From Streptomyces sp. MMG1533 (GTDB lineage Bacteria > Actinomycetota > Actinomycetes > Streptomycetales > Streptomycetaceae): a stretch of 36,897 bases of DNA. Location of the stretch: contig NZ_LGDG01000278.1 in assembly GCF_001279775.1 (NCBI RefSeq), forward strand, positions 1 to 36,897, read 5' to 3'. The first letter of the stretch is position 1. Each line of letters opens with the position of its first letter. Under the pieces are notes generated by a model that saw only the letters and a program-made list of their open reading frames with translations, did not search any database and was not told the DNA's origin. Shown here piece after piece: positions 7,290-16,740 of the stretch. Both the position numbers and the translations under genes were made by a program.

Positions 7290-8138
7290 ATGCCCCCCGC
7301 CACCCCCGAGCTGATCTCCCCCCGTTCCCCCCGCGTCACCGCCGCCCGGCGGCTGGCCAAGCGGAACTTCCGGGGGAAGGAGCGGCTGTTTCTCGCGGAG
7401 GGGCCGCAGGCCGTGCGGGAGGCGGCGGCGCACGCGTCCACGCTGGTCGAGCTGTTCGCCACGCCGGAGGCGGCGGAGCGATATGCCGACATCATCGGTG
7501 AGGCACGTGACGCCGGGGCCCGGGTCCACCTCGCCGACGAGCAGGTCATCGCCGACATCTCCACCACCGTCACCCCGCAGGGACTCGTCGCGATCTGCCG
7601 GTTCCTCGACACGCCCTTCGCCGAGATCCTCGCGGCCCGCCCAAGGCTCGTCGCGGTGCTCGCGCACGTACGGGATCCCGGGAACGCCGGCACCGTGCTG
7701 CGGTGCGCCGATGCCGCCGGCGCCGAGGCCGTCGTACTGACCGACGCCTCCGTCGATCTCTACAACCCCAAGGCCGTACGGGCCTCCGTGGGCTCGCTGT
7801 TCCACCTCCCCGTCGCCGTCGGCGTCCCCGTGGAGGAGGCGGTGGAGGGACTCAAGGGAGTCGGCGTCCGCATCCTCGCCGCCGACGGCGCCGGTTCGGA
7901 CGACCTCGACGACGAACTCGACAAGGGGACCATGGGCGGGCCGACCGCCTGGGTGTTCGGGAACGAGGCCTGGGGGCTCCCCGAGGAGACCCGCGCACTC
8001 GCGGACGCGGTGGTGCGCGTCCCGATCCACGGGAAGGCCGAGAGCCTGAACCTCGCCACCGCCGCCGCCGTATGTCTCTATGCGTCGGCCCGTGCACAGC
8101 GCGCCTCCGGAGGGTGCCGCTCCGTCACCGAGAGCTAG
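7290..8138 (+). CDS. SpoU/TrmH family RNA 2'-O-ribose methyltransferase
   Basis: A 282-residue SPOUT-class enzyme that transfers a methyl group from SAM to a ribose 2'-OH, probably on 23S rRNA. An N-terminal substrate-binding domain (residues ~15-100; SPRVTAARRLAKRNFRGKERLFLAEGPQAV) precedes the knotted catalytic domain with motif 1 at ~128-141 (RDPGNAGTVLRCAD), motif 2 at ~223-230 (FGNEAWGL) and motif 3 at ~246-260 (IHGKAESLNLATAAA). It starts at ATG 7290 after CTGAGGTGA. It follows the rplT terminator and is followed after 52 bp by a histidine kinase; a GTG 4 bp after its stop is in frame with that kinase. The exact target nucleotide cannot be read from sequence. Confidence 0.9.
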   Translation: MPPATPELISPRSPRVTAARRLAKRNFRGKERLFLAEGPQAVREAAAHASTLVELFATPEAAERYADIIGEARDAGARVHLADEQVIADISTTVTPQGLVAICRFLDTPFAEILAARPRLVAVLAHVRDPGNAGTVLRCADAAGAEAVVLTDASVDLYNPKAVRASVGSLFHLPVAVGVPVEEAVEGLKGVGVRILAADGAGSDDLDDELDKGTMGGPTAWVFGNEAWGLPEETRALADAVVRVPIHGKAESLNLATAAAVCLYASARAQRASGGCRSVTES

Positions 8139-8190
8139 TAGGGTGACCAGCTCGGGAGCCCCTCAGACGCCTGAGAGGTGGGGTACGGGG

Positions 8191-9336
8191 ATGAGTGTCG
8201 GCACGAGCAGCGCACCGGGCGCTCGGGACGTACGGCGTCCGCCCGCGTCCCGGCCCGGTGATCTCGCCGAGCTCGGCATCGATCCCGACCAGCTGCCCGA
8301 CGGACTGGTCGTCGCGGACGAGCACGGGCTCGTGATCTGCTTCAACGCCGCCGCGGCCCGGATCACCGCCCGCACCGCCGAGGACGCCCTCGGACAGCGG
8401 CTGGAGAAGGCCCTGCCGTTAGAGGACCTGGAGGGCCGGCGCTGGTGGCAGCTGACCGATCCGTACGGCGGTCTCGCCATCCGGGTGGGGCAGCCCGAGT
8501 GCAATCTGCTGCTGCCCGGGGGGCGTGAGGTGCTGGTCTCCGCGAAGTACGTGCGCACGCGCCCCACCGGCCCCGTCCGCCGGGTCGTCGTCTCCCTCCG
8601 CGACACCGAGGCCCGCCGCCGCACCGAGCGCAGCCACGCCGAGCTGATCGCCACCGTCGCCCACGAGCTGCGCTCCCCGCTCACCTCGGTCAAGGGGTTC
8701 ACGGCCACCCTGCTCGCGAAGTGGGAACGCTTCACCGACGACCAGAAACGGCTGATGCTGGAGACCGTCGACGCCGACGCCGACCGGGTCACCCGGCTCA
8801 TCGCCGAGCTGCTCGACATCTCGCGGATCGACTCCGGGCGGCTGGAGGTCAGGCGCCAGCCCGTCGACATCGGCGCCGCCGTCGGGCGCCACATCCAGGC
8901 GTACGTCGCCGCGGGCCTGCCCGCCGACCGGTTCCTGCTGCGCCTGGAGCAGCCGCTGCCCGCCCTGTGGGCCGACCCCGACAAGATCGACCAGGTGCTC
9001 AGCAACCTCCTGGAAAATGCGGTGCGCCACGGCGAGGGAACCGTCACGATTGACATCACGCCCACGGCGTCCCCGCGCGAAGGGGAAGGCCATGAACACG
9101 CTGCCACGTCGGTCACGGTGAGCGACGAGGGGTCCGGCATCCCGGAGGAGTCCATGAACCGCGTCTTCACCCGCTTCTGGCGGGGCAGCAAGCGCGGCGG
9201 CACCGGCCTCGGGCTCTACATCGTCAAGGGCATCGTCGAGGCCCACGGCGGCACCATCACGGTCGGCCGCGCCCCCGGCGGCGGCGCCGAGTTCCGATTT
9301 ACGTTGCCCGTGAGCGCTCCGGCCTATCTGACCTGA
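8191..9336 (+). CDS. PAS-containing sensor histidine kinase with a TTA codon
   Basis: A 381-residue kinase with no evident membrane helix, so probably a cytoplasmic sensor. Order: PAS domain (~30-140; LPDGLVVADEHGLVICFNAAAARITAR), HisKA with phospho-acceptor His158 in TVAHELRSPLTSVKGF, and the ATPase domain with N box (SNLLENAVRH, 271-280), G1 (DEGSGIP, ~312-318), F box (FTRFW) and G2 (GGTGLGL, 336-342). No response regulator is adjacent, so it is an orphan. Leu77 is encoded by TTA (8419-8421), which in Streptomyces needs the bldA tRNA and usually delays translation to late growth. ATG 8191 is preferred; a GTG at 8143 is in frame and would add 16 residues. The first few nucleotides of this frame lie close to the methyltransferase stop, suggesting co-transcription. 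Confidence 0.9.
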   Translation: MSVGTSSAPGARDVRRPPASRPGDLAELGIDPDQLPDGLVVADEHGLVICFNAAAARITARTAEDALGQRLEKALPLEDLEGRRWWQLTDPYGGLAIRVGQPECNLLLPGGREVLVSAKYVRTRPTGPVRRVVVSLRDTEARRRTERSHAELIATVAHELRSPLTSVKGFTATLLAKWERFTDDQKRLMLETVDADADRVTRLIAELLDISRIDSGRLEVRRQPVDIGAAVGRHIQAYVAAGLPADRFLLRLEQPLPALWADPDKIDQVLSNLLENAVRHGEGTVTIDITPTASPREGEGHEHAATSVTVSDEGSGIPEESMNRVFTRFWRGSKRGGTGLGLYIVKGIVEAHGGTITVGRAPGGGAEFRFTLPVSAPAYLT

Positions 9337-9372
9337 GCAGCCCGCGGGCGCATTCGTACACCTCCACCCCGT

Positions 9373-9378
9373 TAGACT
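9373..9378 (+). promoter_or_regulatory. -10-like element upstream of pheST
   Basis: TAGACT matches TANNNT about 100 bp before the pheS ATG. No good -35 was found, and no Phe-rich leader peptide of the E. coli pheM type could be read in the leader. Confidence 0.3.
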
Positions 9379-9476
9379 CGGCCTTTGGCACCTTTGTGTC
9401 CCACAGACGGCCCTCTGACCTCTGAGTGAGTCGGTGACGGGGACCTTCAGCCAGCCAATCGGAAGCACGGGAAGAG

Positions 9477-10598
9477 ATGTCGGCACCGAATAAGTCGTAC
9501 GACCCTGTAGAGGTCGAGGCCTTGAAACCGGAAGAGATCGAGCGCATGCGGGACGAGGCGCTCGCCGCCTTCGCCGCCGCGGACTCCCTCGACGCGCTCC
9601 AGGAGGCCAAGGTCGCCCACACCGGCGGCACCTCCCCGCTGGCCCTCGCCAACCGCGAGATCGGCGCCCTGCCCCCGCACGCCAAGGCCGACGCCGGCAA
9701 GCGCGTCGGCCAGGCCCGCGGCGCCGTGAGCAAGGCGCTGGCAGCCCGCCAGGCCGAGCTCGAGGCCGAGCGCGACCAGCGGGTGCTGGTCGAGGAGGCG
9801 GTGGACCTCACGCTGCCGTACGACCGCGTACCGGCAGGCGCCCGCCACCCGCTCACCACGCTCTCGGAGCGCATCGAGGACGTCTTCGTGGCCATGGGCT
9901 ACGAGGTCGCCGAGGGCCCTCAGGTCGAGGCCGAGTGGTTCAACTTCGACGCCCTGAACATCGGCCCGGACCACCCGGCCCGCGGCGAGGCCGACACGTT
10001 CTTCGTGCAGGGCCCTGACGGCGGCACCGAGTCCGGCGTCGTGCTGCGCACCCACACCTCGCCCGTGCAGATCCGCTCCCTGCTCGACCGCGAGCTGCCG
10101 GTCTACGTGATCTGCCCCGGCGTCGTCTACCGCACCGACGAGCTGGACGCCACGCACACGCCCGTCTTCCGCCAGGTCGAGCTGCTCGCCGTGGACGAGG
10201 GCCTCACCATGGCCGACCTCAAGGGCACCATGGACCACATGGTGCAGGCGCTGTTCGGCGAGGGTATGAAGACCCGGCTGCGGCCCAACTTCTTCCCCTT
10301 CACCGAGCCGTCCGCCGAGATGGACATGGTGTGCTACGTCTGCCGTGGCGAGTCCGTCGGCAACCCCGACCGGCCCTGCCGCACCTGCTCCAGCGAGGGC
10401 TGGATCGAGCTCGGCGGCTGCGGCATGGTCAACCCCAAGGTGCTGACCGCCTGCGGCGTCGACCCGGAGAAGTACAGCGGCTTCGCCTTCGGGTTCGGCA
10501 TCGAGCGGATGCTGATGTTCCGCCACAACGTCGAAGACATGCGAGACATGGTCGAGGGTGACGTCCGGTTCACCCGGCCGTTCGGGATGGAGATCTGA
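9477..10598 (+). CDS. pheS: Phenylalanyl-tRNA synthetase alpha subunit
   Basis: The 373-residue catalytic subunit of the alpha2-beta2 enzyme that charges tRNA-Phe. An N-terminal coiled coil (~15-105) binds the tRNA; the class II catalytic core follows, with motif 2 around FRQVE (231-235) and motif 3 at GFGIERM (339-345), plus [10 protein letters not shown] (191-200) and the Phe-binding [12 protein letters not shown] (272-283). Residues 286-304 carry CxxC-x11-CxxC (Cys286, 289, 301, 304), which looks like a zinc-ribbon insertion absent from E. coli PheS. The stop shares one base with the pheT start (TGATG), showing tight coupling. Start ATG 9477 follows GGGAAGAG. Confidence 0.97.
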   Translation: MSAPNKSYDPVEVEALKPEEIERMRDEALAAFAAADSLDALQEAKVAHTGGTSPLALANREIGALPPHAKADAGKRVGQARGAVSKALAARQAELEAERDQRVLVEEAVDLTLPYDRVPAGARHPLTTLSERIEDVFVAMGYEVAEGPQVEAEWFNFDALNIGPDHPARGEADTFFVQGPDGGTESGVVLRTHTSPVQIRSLLDRELPVYVICPGVVYRTDELDATHTPVFRQVELLAVDEGLTMADLKGTMDHMVQALFGEGMKTRLRPNFFPFTEPSAEMDMVCYVCRGESVGNPDRPCRTCSSEGWIELGGCGMVNPKVLTACGVDPEKYSGFAFGFGIERMLMFRHNVEDMRDMVEGDVRFTRPFGMEI

Positions 10599-13108
10599 TG
10601 CGGGTCCCGCTTTCTTGGCTGCGGGAGTACGTCGACCTGCCGGCGACTCAGACCGGACGTGACGTCCAGGCCAAGCTCATTTCGGCCGGTCTGGAGGTCG
10701 AGACCGTCGAGCACCTCGGCGCCGACCTCAAGGGCCCCCTCGTCGTCGGCCAGGTGCTGACCATCGAGGAGCTGGAGGGCTTCAAGAAGCCGATCCGCTT
10801 CTGCACCGTCGACGTCGGCCAGGCCAACGGCACCGGCGAGCCCCAGGAGATCGTCTGCGGCGCCCGCAACTTCGCCGTCGGCGACAAGGTCGTCGTGGTG
10901 CTGCCCGGCGCCACCCTGCCGGGCGGCTTCTCGATCGCCGCCCGCAAGACGTACGGCAAGACGTCCCACGGCATGATCTGCTCCGGCGACGAGCTGGGCA
11001 TGGGCGACGACGGCAGCCACGGCATCATCGTGCTGCCGCCGGAGACCGAGGTCGGCAAGGACGCCATCGAGCTCCTGGAACTGGTCGACGAGGTCCTGGA
11101 CATCGCCGTCACCGCCAACCGCGGCGACTGCCTGTCCATCCGCGGCGTCGCCCGCGAGACCGCCATCGCCTACGGCCTCCCGCTGCGCGACCCGGCCCTC
11201 CTCGACGTCCCGGCCCCGAACGCCTTCGGCTACCCGGTGCAGGTCTCCGACCCCGTCGGCTGCGACCGCTTCACCGCGCGCACCGTCACCGGTCTGAGCC
11301 CCGAGGCACGCTCCCCGATCTGGCTGCAGCGCCGCCTGCAGAAGGTCGGCATGCGCCCGATCTCGCTCGCCGTCGACGTCACCAACTACGTGATGATGGA
11401 GCTCGGCCAGCCGCTCCATGCCTACGACCGCACGCTCGTCCAGGGCACCATCGGAGTCCGCCGGGCCGAGGAGGGCGAGAAGATCGTCACCCTCGACGGC
11501 GTCACCCGCACCCTGCACGCCGAGGACCTGGTGATCACCGACGAGCGCGGCCCGATCGGCCTCGCCGGCGTCATGGGCGGCGCCAACACGGAGATCGCCG
11601 ACCACACCGAGGCCGAGGGCACGACCGACATCGTGATCGAGGCCGCGCACTTCAACGCGGTCTCCATCGCCCGTACGGCGCGCCGCCACAAGCTGTCCTC
11701 CGAGGCGTCCAAGCGCTTCGAGCGCGGCGTCGACCCGCAGGCCGCCTCCGCCGCCGCCCAGCGCACGGTCGACCTGCTGGTGCTGCTCGCGGGCGGCACC
11801 GCCGAGGCCGGCGTCACCGAGGTGATCGCGCCGTCCGCGCCGCACACCATCACCGTCCCGGCGAACCACCCGGACAAGGTCGCGGGCGTCGAGTACGGCC
11901 GCGAGACCGTCGTACGCCGTCTCCAGCAGATCGGCTGCGACGTGTACGGGCAGGACGAGCTGATCGTCACCGTGCCGTCCTGGCGGCCCGACCTCGCCGA
12001 GGTCAACGACCTCGCCGAAGAGGTCATCCGCCTGGAGGGCTACGAGAACCTGCCCTCCACGCTGCCCAAGCCGCCGTCCGGCCGCGGCCTGACCCACCGG
12101 CAGCGGCTGCACCGCCGTGTCGGCCGGGCCCTGGCCGGTGCCGGATACGTCGAGGCGCCGAACTACCCGTTCGTCAGCGAGCAGGTCTTCGACCAGCTCG
12201 CCCTCGCGGCGGACGACCCGGCCCGCCGAGTCGTCAAGCTGGTCAACCCGCTCAACGACGAGGAGCCGGCCCTTCGGACGTCGCTGCTGCCGGGCCTGCT
12301 CGGTGCCCTGCGGCGCAATGACGGCCGGGGCTCCCACGACCTGGCGTTGTTCGAGACCGGCCTGGTCTTCCTCCCGCGCGAGGAGCAGCGGGTCGCGGTG
12401 TCGCTGTCCGTCGAGCGGCGTCCGACCGACGAGGAGATCGCGGAGCTGAACGCCGCGCTTCCCGAGCAGCCGCGTCACGTCGCCGTCGTCCTCGCGGGCG
12501 CCCGCGAGCAGGCCGGCTGGTGGGGCAAGGGCCGTCCGGCCGACTGGGCCGACGCGGTCGAGGCAGCGCGTGCGGTCGCGCGTGAAGCCGGTGCCGAACT
12601 GGTGGTCCGCGGTGGGCAGTACGGGCCGTGGCACCCGGGGCGGTGCGCCGAGCTGGTCGTCGTCGCGGACGGTGCCGAGCGGGTCGTCGGTCACGCGGGT
12701 GAGCTGCACCCGCGTGTGGTGAAGGCGCTCGGGCTGCCTGCCCGCACCTGTGCGATGGAGCTCGACCTAGACGCGCTGGAGCAGGTCGGTGACGGTACGC
12801 CGCAGGCGCCGGGCATCTCGACGTTCCCCGTCGCCACCCAGGATGTCGCGCTGGTGGTCGACAAGTTCGTACCGCACGCCGATGTGGAGGCCGCGCTGCG
12901 TGAGGGCGCGGGTGAACTGCTGGAGGCGATCCGGCTGTTCGACGTATATGAGAACGCGGAGCAGCTCGGGGACGGTCGCAAGTCGCTCGCGTATGCGTTG
13001 CGGTTCCGGGCGTCCGATCGGACGCTGACGGTGGATGAGGCGTCGGCGGCTCGGGATGCGGCGGTTGCCCTCGCGGGCGAGCGTACGGGGGCTGTGCTGA
13101 GGGGCTAG
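10598..13108 (+). CDS. pheT: Phenylalanyl-tRNA synthetase beta subunit
   Basis: An 836-residue subunit with the full bacterial architecture: an EMAP-like tRNA-binding domain (~40-155; [33 protein letters not shown]), the B3/B4 editing domain (~210-395; [26 protein letters not shown]), B5 (~405-475), a catalytic-like domain (~490-700) and the C-terminal FDX-ACB anticodon-binding domain (~740-834; [30 protein letters not shown]). It edits misacylated Tyr-tRNA-Phe and contacts the tRNA. It is coupled to pheS through the TGATG overlap. Length and motifs are those of an intact gene. Large antisense ORFs over it are codon-bias shadows. Confidence 0.97.
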   Translation: MRVPLSWLREYVDLPATQTGRDVQAKLISAGLEVETVEHLGADLKGPLVVGQVLTIEELEGFKKPIRFCTVDVGQANGTGEPQEIVCGARNFAVGDKVVVVLPGATLPGGFSIAARKTYGKTSHGMICSGDELGMGDDGSHGIIVLPPETEVGKDAIELLELVDEVLDIAVTANRGDCLSIRGVARETAIAYGLPLRDPALLDVPAPNAFGYPVQVSDPVGCDRFTARTVTGLSPEARSPIWLQRRLQKVGMRPISLAVDVTNYVMMELGQPLHAYDRTLVQGTIGVRRAEEGEKIVTLDGVTRTLHAEDLVITDERGPIGLAGVMGGANTEIADHTEAEGTTDIVIEAAHFNAVSIARTARRHKLSSEASKRFERGVDPQAASAAAQRTVDLLVLLAGGTAEAGVTEVIAPSAPHTITVPANHPDKVAGVEYGRETVVRRLQQIGCDVYGQDELIVTVPSWRPDLAEVNDLAEEVIRLEGYENLPSTLPKPPSGRGLTHRQRLHRRVGRALAGAGYVEAPNYPFVSEQVFDQLALAADDPARRVVKLVNPLNDEEPALRTSLLPGLLGALRRNDGRGSHDLALFETGLVFLPREEQRVAVSLSVERRPTDEEIAELNAALPEQPRHVAVVLAGAREQAGWWGKGRPADWADAVEAARAVAREAGAELVVRGGQYGPWHPGRCAELVVVADGAERVVGHAGELHPRVVKALGLPARTCAMELDLDALEQVGDGTPQAPGISTFPVATQDVALVVDKFVPHADVEAALREGAGELLEAIRLFDVYENAEQLGDGRKSLAYALRFRASDRTLTVDEASAARDAAVALAGERTGAVLRG

Positions 13109-13150
13109 TCGTGCGGGCCGCTGTGGTCGGCCGGCTGCGGGTTGTCCCTC

Positions 13151-13174
13151 CATCTCACTCGATCGGGTGAGATG
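13151..13174. promoter_or_regulatory. Perfect inverted repeat after pheT / before phosphatase gene
   Basis: CATCTCAC (13151-13158), 8-nt spacer, GTGAGATG (13167-13174). It has no T tract. It could be a weak terminator for pheST or an operator for the phosphatase gene whose frame opens at 13180. Confidence 0.4.
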
Positions 13175-13179
13175 TCCGG

Positions 13180-14475
13180 GTGAACTGGCCCGATCCGGCC
13201 ATGCGGTCGACAGAATCGGACCGGCCTTTCGGGGTCGGTCCGATTGCGCTGTCAGGCCTAATTGGGGGGCCCATCGGCATGATCCGCATCAAGGCTGGGG
13301 TGCCCCGCAGGGTGGGGCGGACCCGGACGGACTCACGGGGGCCCACCCACCGGGGCCTGCCCGCATGGCTCCGGACGAGCACCCGTCGGCCCTGTCGCAG
13401 GCCGCTGCGCCGGGCGCTCTCGCTCGGCTTGCCCACGGTCTGGGGAGCCGTCGCGATCACGTACAAGCTGGCCTGTCCGCTCGCCCAGCAGAACGGGTTC
13501 GGCGCGCGTGCGGTCACCAGCGCCGTCTTCTTCTTCGTCGGCACCGGACTGATACTCCACGTCCACCGCACCCTGTTGCGCGAACTCCGGCAGGCCCGTC
13601 AGGTCGCCGGCGCCGCCCAGAGCGTGCTGCTGCGGCCGTTGCCCCCGCGCATCGACGGGCTTCACATCGCCGCCGCCCAGTTGTCCGCGGACCGCGGCGC
13701 CACCATCGGTGGCGACCTGTACGAGGTCGTCGCCACCGAGCACGGCGTACGGGTCGTGATGGGCGACGTCCGCGGACACGGGCTGGCCGCGATCGGCACG
13801 GCCGCCGCCGTCCTCGGCAGCTTCCGCGAGGCCGCCCACGACGAGGCCGAACTCGACGGTGTGCTGCGCCGGCTGGAACGCGCGCTGGCCCGGCATCTGC
13901 GCGAGCGCGCCCGCGCCGAGCACCCCTCGGCCGGACCGGAGCCCGACAACCCGGTCGCCGAGGAGTTCGTGACCGTACTGCTGCTGGAGATCGGCCGGGG
14001 CGGGGAGGTGCATGCCCTCAACTGCGGCCACCCGTGGCCGTATCTGCTCAGCGGCAGCCGCGTCGAACCTCTCGCCCGCGCGGATCCCCTGCCACCTCTC
14101 GGCCCGTTCCCGCTCCCGTCCGAACTGTCCGCCCTGCGCTGCGGCCCTCTGCTGCCCGGCGAGGCACTGGTCCTGCACACGGACGGAGCCGAGGACGCGA
14201 GGGACGCGCGTGGCTCGTTCTTCCCCCTGTCCGAGGCGCTGTCGGAGGTCGTCCGTGGCAACCCCGCCGCCGTTCCTCAGGCCGTACTGGGCTCGGTCTT
14301 CACCGCGCTCCTGCGCCACACGGGCGGCGCCCCCGCGGACGACGTCGCCCTACTGGTACTTCGCAACGACCGCCAGGTATCGCATGACTCGGGGGCGCGG
14401 GACGGTGACACCTGCGGCTCCGCCGCACGGGCGCGACCAGCCACAACCAACCCGCAGCCGACAAGGCACCTCTAG
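13180..14475 (+). CDS. Membrane-bound PP2C-type (SpoIIE family) serine phosphatase
   Basis: A 431-residue protein if started at GTG 13180. ATG 13279 (MIRIKAGVPRRVG, residue 34) is a likely alternative because the first 33 residues look non-conserved. Two hydrophobic helices (residues ~86-106 and ~112-132) are followed by a linker helix and the SpoIIE/PP2C phosphatase domain: GGDLYEV with the metal-binding Asp, MGDVRGHGLAA, LNCGHPWPYLL, LVLHTDGAEDARD and ADDVALLVL. Such enzymes dephosphorylate anti-sigma-factor antagonists in Streptomyces; no partner anti-sigma gene is adjacent. The C-terminal ~35 residues after LVLRNDRQ look disordered. It stands 71 bp after pheT, possibly with its own promoter. 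Confidence 0.85.
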   Translation: MNWPDPAMRSTESDRPFGVGPIALSGLIGGPIGMIRIKAGVPRRVGRTRTDSRGPTHRGLPAWLRTSTRRPCRRPLRRALSLGLPTVWGAVAITYKLACPLAQQNGFGARAVTSAVFFFVGTGLILHVHRTLLRELRQARQVAGAAQSVLLRPLPPRIDGLHIAAAQLSADRGATIGGDLYEVVATEHGVRVVMGDVRGHGLAAIGTAAAVLGSFREAAHDEAELDGVLRRLERALARHLRERARAEHPSAGPEPDNPVAEEFVTVLLLEIGRGGEVHALNCGHPWPYLLSGSRVEPLARADPLPPLGPFPLPSELSALRCGPLLPGEALVLHTDGAEDARDARGSFFPLSEALSEVVRGNPAAVPQAVLGSVFTALLRHTGGAPADDVALLVLRNDRQVSHDSGARDGDTCGSAARARPATTNPQPTRHL

Positions 14476-14688
14476 CTGAACGGCGTTGAGCCCACTCGGC
14501 CCGGCCGGCGGAGCCGTCCGCCCCGCCACGGAGTGTCGGGCAGGCAGCTGGGCGGACGGCGCGGAGACGGGCCGCCGCACTGTACGAGGGGGAGCCGGCG
14601 GCCCGGCCGGCCTCTTGCGAGGCATTTCAGTCAACCGGCTGGAAACTCTCCGCGACAGTGTGCATACAGCGCGGATTCGAGTACTCCG

Positions 14689-14722
14689 TTCACACCCCGT
14701 GTGAAGGCGGAACCACTACTCT
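14689..14722 (+). promoter_or_regulatory. Perfect palindrome overlapping the -35 of the TPR regulator promoter
   Basis: TTCACAC (14689-14695), CCC, GTGTGAA (14699-14705) is a perfect 7-3-7 palindrome. TACTCT at 14717-14722 is a good -10, and its expected -35 region (about 14693-14698) falls inside the palindrome. The layout is that of a repressor operator, plausibly autoregulatory. The ATG is 31 bp after the -10. The rest of the 277-bp gap (14476-14752) shows nothing I can name. Confidence 0.5.
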
Positions 14723-14752
14723 GACGGCACCGAGGCACCCGGGGGGCATCCC

Positions 14753-16093
14753 ATGCAGCCCAACACTCTGCTCGACGCGATCCTGGACGAGGCGGGCATC
14801 TCGCACGCGGGACTCGCCGCCCATGTGAACCAGGCGGGCCGGGCGCGCGGTCTCGCGCTCAGATACGAACACACCGCCGTGGCACGGTGGTTGAAGGGGC
14901 AGCGGCCGAGGGGCCAGGTGCCCGACCTGATCTGCGAGGTGCTCGCCAACCGGCTGCAACGCCCCGTCACCCTCGACGACATCGGCCTCGGCGTGCCCGG
15001 CGAGCCGTCCGCCCCGCACGGCACGTCGTTGTCCGGGTTCGTGGAACGGGCCACCGCCCTGTGGCGTTCCGACGAGCAGCAGCGCCCGCACATCCTGGGC
15101 GCTCCGGCGGTCACGGGCACGCCCGCCGTCATGCCCGTGTGGGAGTGGGAGAACCCGCCCGAGGACGTCGACGTCTCGCGGGGCGGCCGGCACCGGGTCA
15201 CCTCGGCCGACATCGAGATGCTGCGCGCGGCCCGTGCGCACTACGAGCAGATGTACCGCAAGGCCGGCGGTGTCGCGACCCGCACCAGGATCGTCGGCTT
15301 CCTGAACGCCGAGGCAGCCCCGCTGCTGCGCGGCAGCTACACCGACGAGACGGGCCGTCAACTGCACCGCGCCACCGGCGGGTTGGTGGCGGTCGCCGGG
15401 ATCTGCGCGTACGACTCGGACGCGCACGGCCTCGCCCAGCGCTACTTCCACCAGGCGCTCAGGCTCGCCAAGGCCAGCGGGGACCGGGGGCTGGGCGCGT
15501 ACGTGATCGCGCTCCTCGTCAACCAGGCGCTGTTCATGCGGGAGTACCGCCAGGCCGTCGCCTTCGCGGAGGCCGCGCTGCGCGCCGCAGGCCGGCACAT
15601 CACCCCGGCGCTCGCCTCCGATCTGTACGCGATGCAGGCGAAGGCGTACGCGCACCTCGGCGACGGCACGAGCGCGCTGTCCTGCATCCGGCGGGCCGAA
15701 CAGGCCGCCGAACGCATCCGGCGCGGATACGAGCCGGACGAAACGGGCTATGTCCAGCCGGGACTCGTCAACGTCCAGGTGGCGGAGGCGCTCCTGAGCC
15801 TCGGCGAAGTGGCGGCGGCGCGGGAGCACGCCATGGCCGCCGTCGACAACCCCGCCCACGACCGCGGCCGGGTGCACCGGCTCGCCATGCTCAGCACCAT
15901 CGAACTGCGCCAGGGCAACGCCGACAAGGCGGTGGCCATCGCCGTACAGATGGCGGAACAGGCGCGGGGAATGGAGTCCCAGCGCCTGCGAGACAGACTC
16001 CGGGCGGTGCGCGAACACCTCGTGCGCAGCGGCTGTGCGGGCACCGCCGAGGCCGCCGCACTCATCGACGGTGCACTGCGCGTACCGCTGTAG
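14753..16093 (+). CDS. HTH/TPR transcriptional regulator, NsdA-like
   Basis: A 446-residue protein. The N-terminal ~75 residues (LLDAILDEAGISHAGLAAHV, then HTAVARWLKGQRPRGQVPDL) resemble an XRE-like helix-turn-helix, and residues ~200-440 are all-helical with TPR-like repeats (GLAQRYFHQALRLAKASGDRGLGAYV, EYRQAVAFAEAALRAAG, VAEALLSLGEVAAAREHAMAAV). This layout is shared with the Streptomyces NsdA family of developmental and antibiotic regulators; the assignment rests on overall resemblance. A palindrome overlaps its likely promoter, suggesting autoregulation. The NUDIX gene follows after 75 bp in the same direction. Possible signals sensed by the TPR part (peptide, ligand) are unknown. Confidence 0.75.
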   Translation: MQPNTLLDAILDEAGISHAGLAAHVNQAGRARGLALRYEHTAVARWLKGQRPRGQVPDLICEVLANRLQRPVTLDDIGLGVPGEPSAPHGTSLSGFVERATALWRSDEQQRPHILGAPAVTGTPAVMPVWEWENPPEDVDVSRGGRHRVTSADIEMLRAARAHYEQMYRKAGGVATRTRIVGFLNAEAAPLLRGSYTDETGRQLHRATGGLVAVAGICAYDSDAHGLAQRYFHQALRLAKASGDRGLGAYVIALLVNQALFMREYRQAVAFAEAALRAAGRHITPALASDLYAMQAKAYAHLGDGTSALSCIRRAEQAAERIRRGYEPDETGYVQPGLVNVQVAEALLSLGEVAAAREHAMAAVDNPAHDRGRVHRLAMLSTIELRQGNADKAVAIAVQMAEQARGMESQRLRDRLRAVREHLVRSGCAGTAEAAALIDGALRVPL

Positions 16094-16168
16094 ACGGACG
16101 CACCGCCACCGACACCTCATCGTTCCTGCTGCGATATTGCCACTTACTCGACGGAAGGTGGCAGAACC

Positions 16169-16714
16169 GTGCAGTGGACGAAACAGAACGAGCAAACTGT
16201 GTATGCGAACCGCTGGTTCAGCGTCAATCTCGCGGATGTCGAGCTGCCGGACGGTCGGCACCTCGATCACTTTTTGATACGGCTGCGGCCCGTTGCCGTG
16301 GCCACGGTGGTCAACGAGGCCAATGAAGTCCTCCTCCTGTGGCGCCACCGCTTCATCACCGACAGCTGGGGGTGGGAACTCGCGGCGGGTGTGGTCGAGG
16401 ACGGGGAGGACATCGCCGTCGCGGCCGCCAGGGAACTCGAGGAAGAGACCGGCTGGCGGCCGGGACCCCTGCACCACCTGATGAGCGTGGAGCCGTCCAA
16501 CGGGCTCACCGACGCCAGGCACCACATCTACTGGGCCGACGAGGGCGAGTACCTCGGACACCCCGTGGACGACTTCGAGTCGGACCGCCGGGAGTGGGTC
16601 CCCCTCAAGCTCGTTCCCGACATGGTCGCCCGCGGCGAGGTCCCGGCCGCGAACATGGCGGCCGCGTTACTGCTGCTGCATCATCTCCGGCTCGGGCAGG
16701 ACGCCATGCCCTGA
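16169..16714 (+). CDS. NUDIX hydrolase with a TTA codon, ADP-ribose pyrophosphatase-like
   Basis: A 181-residue NUDIX enzyme. The Nudix box spans ~74-96 with the pattern Gx5Ex7RELEEExGW (GVVEDGEDIAVAAARELEEE then TGW), all metal-binding Glu present. The flanks (WGWELAAG before the box, YWADEGEYLG after) resemble ADP-ribose / nucleoside-diphosphate-sugar pyrophosphatases, which cleave NDP-X into NMP and X-phosphate. It starts with GTG 16169 after GGAAGG. Leu167 is TTA (16667-16669), so expression is probably limited by the bldA tRNA. It may share a transcript with the upstream regulator and converges on the small TTA-containing membrane protein gene. Confidence 0.85.
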   Translation: MQWTKQNEQTVYANRWFSVNLADVELPDGRHLDHFLIRLRPVAVATVVNEANEVLLLWRHRFITDSWGWELAAGVVEDGEDIAVAAARELEEETGWRPGPLHHLMSVEPSNGLTDARHHIYWADEGEYLGHPVDDFESDRREWVPLKLVPDMVARGEVPAANMAAALLLLHHLRLGQDAMP

Positions 16715-16740
16715 CTCCCCCACCGCGTCCTGGAGCCGTA

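Noticed and set aside
9337..9476. Possible Phe-rich leader peptide / attenuator for pheST
   Set aside because: Short frames in the leader (e.g. from 9400 onward) contain no run of Phe codons and no terminator hairpin was seen.
10334..12709. 791-residue open frame on the minus strand across pheT
   Set aside because: It mirrors the codon bias of pheT, has low-complexity Gly/Ala/Asp/Arg composition and no recognisable domain, and pheT itself is certain.
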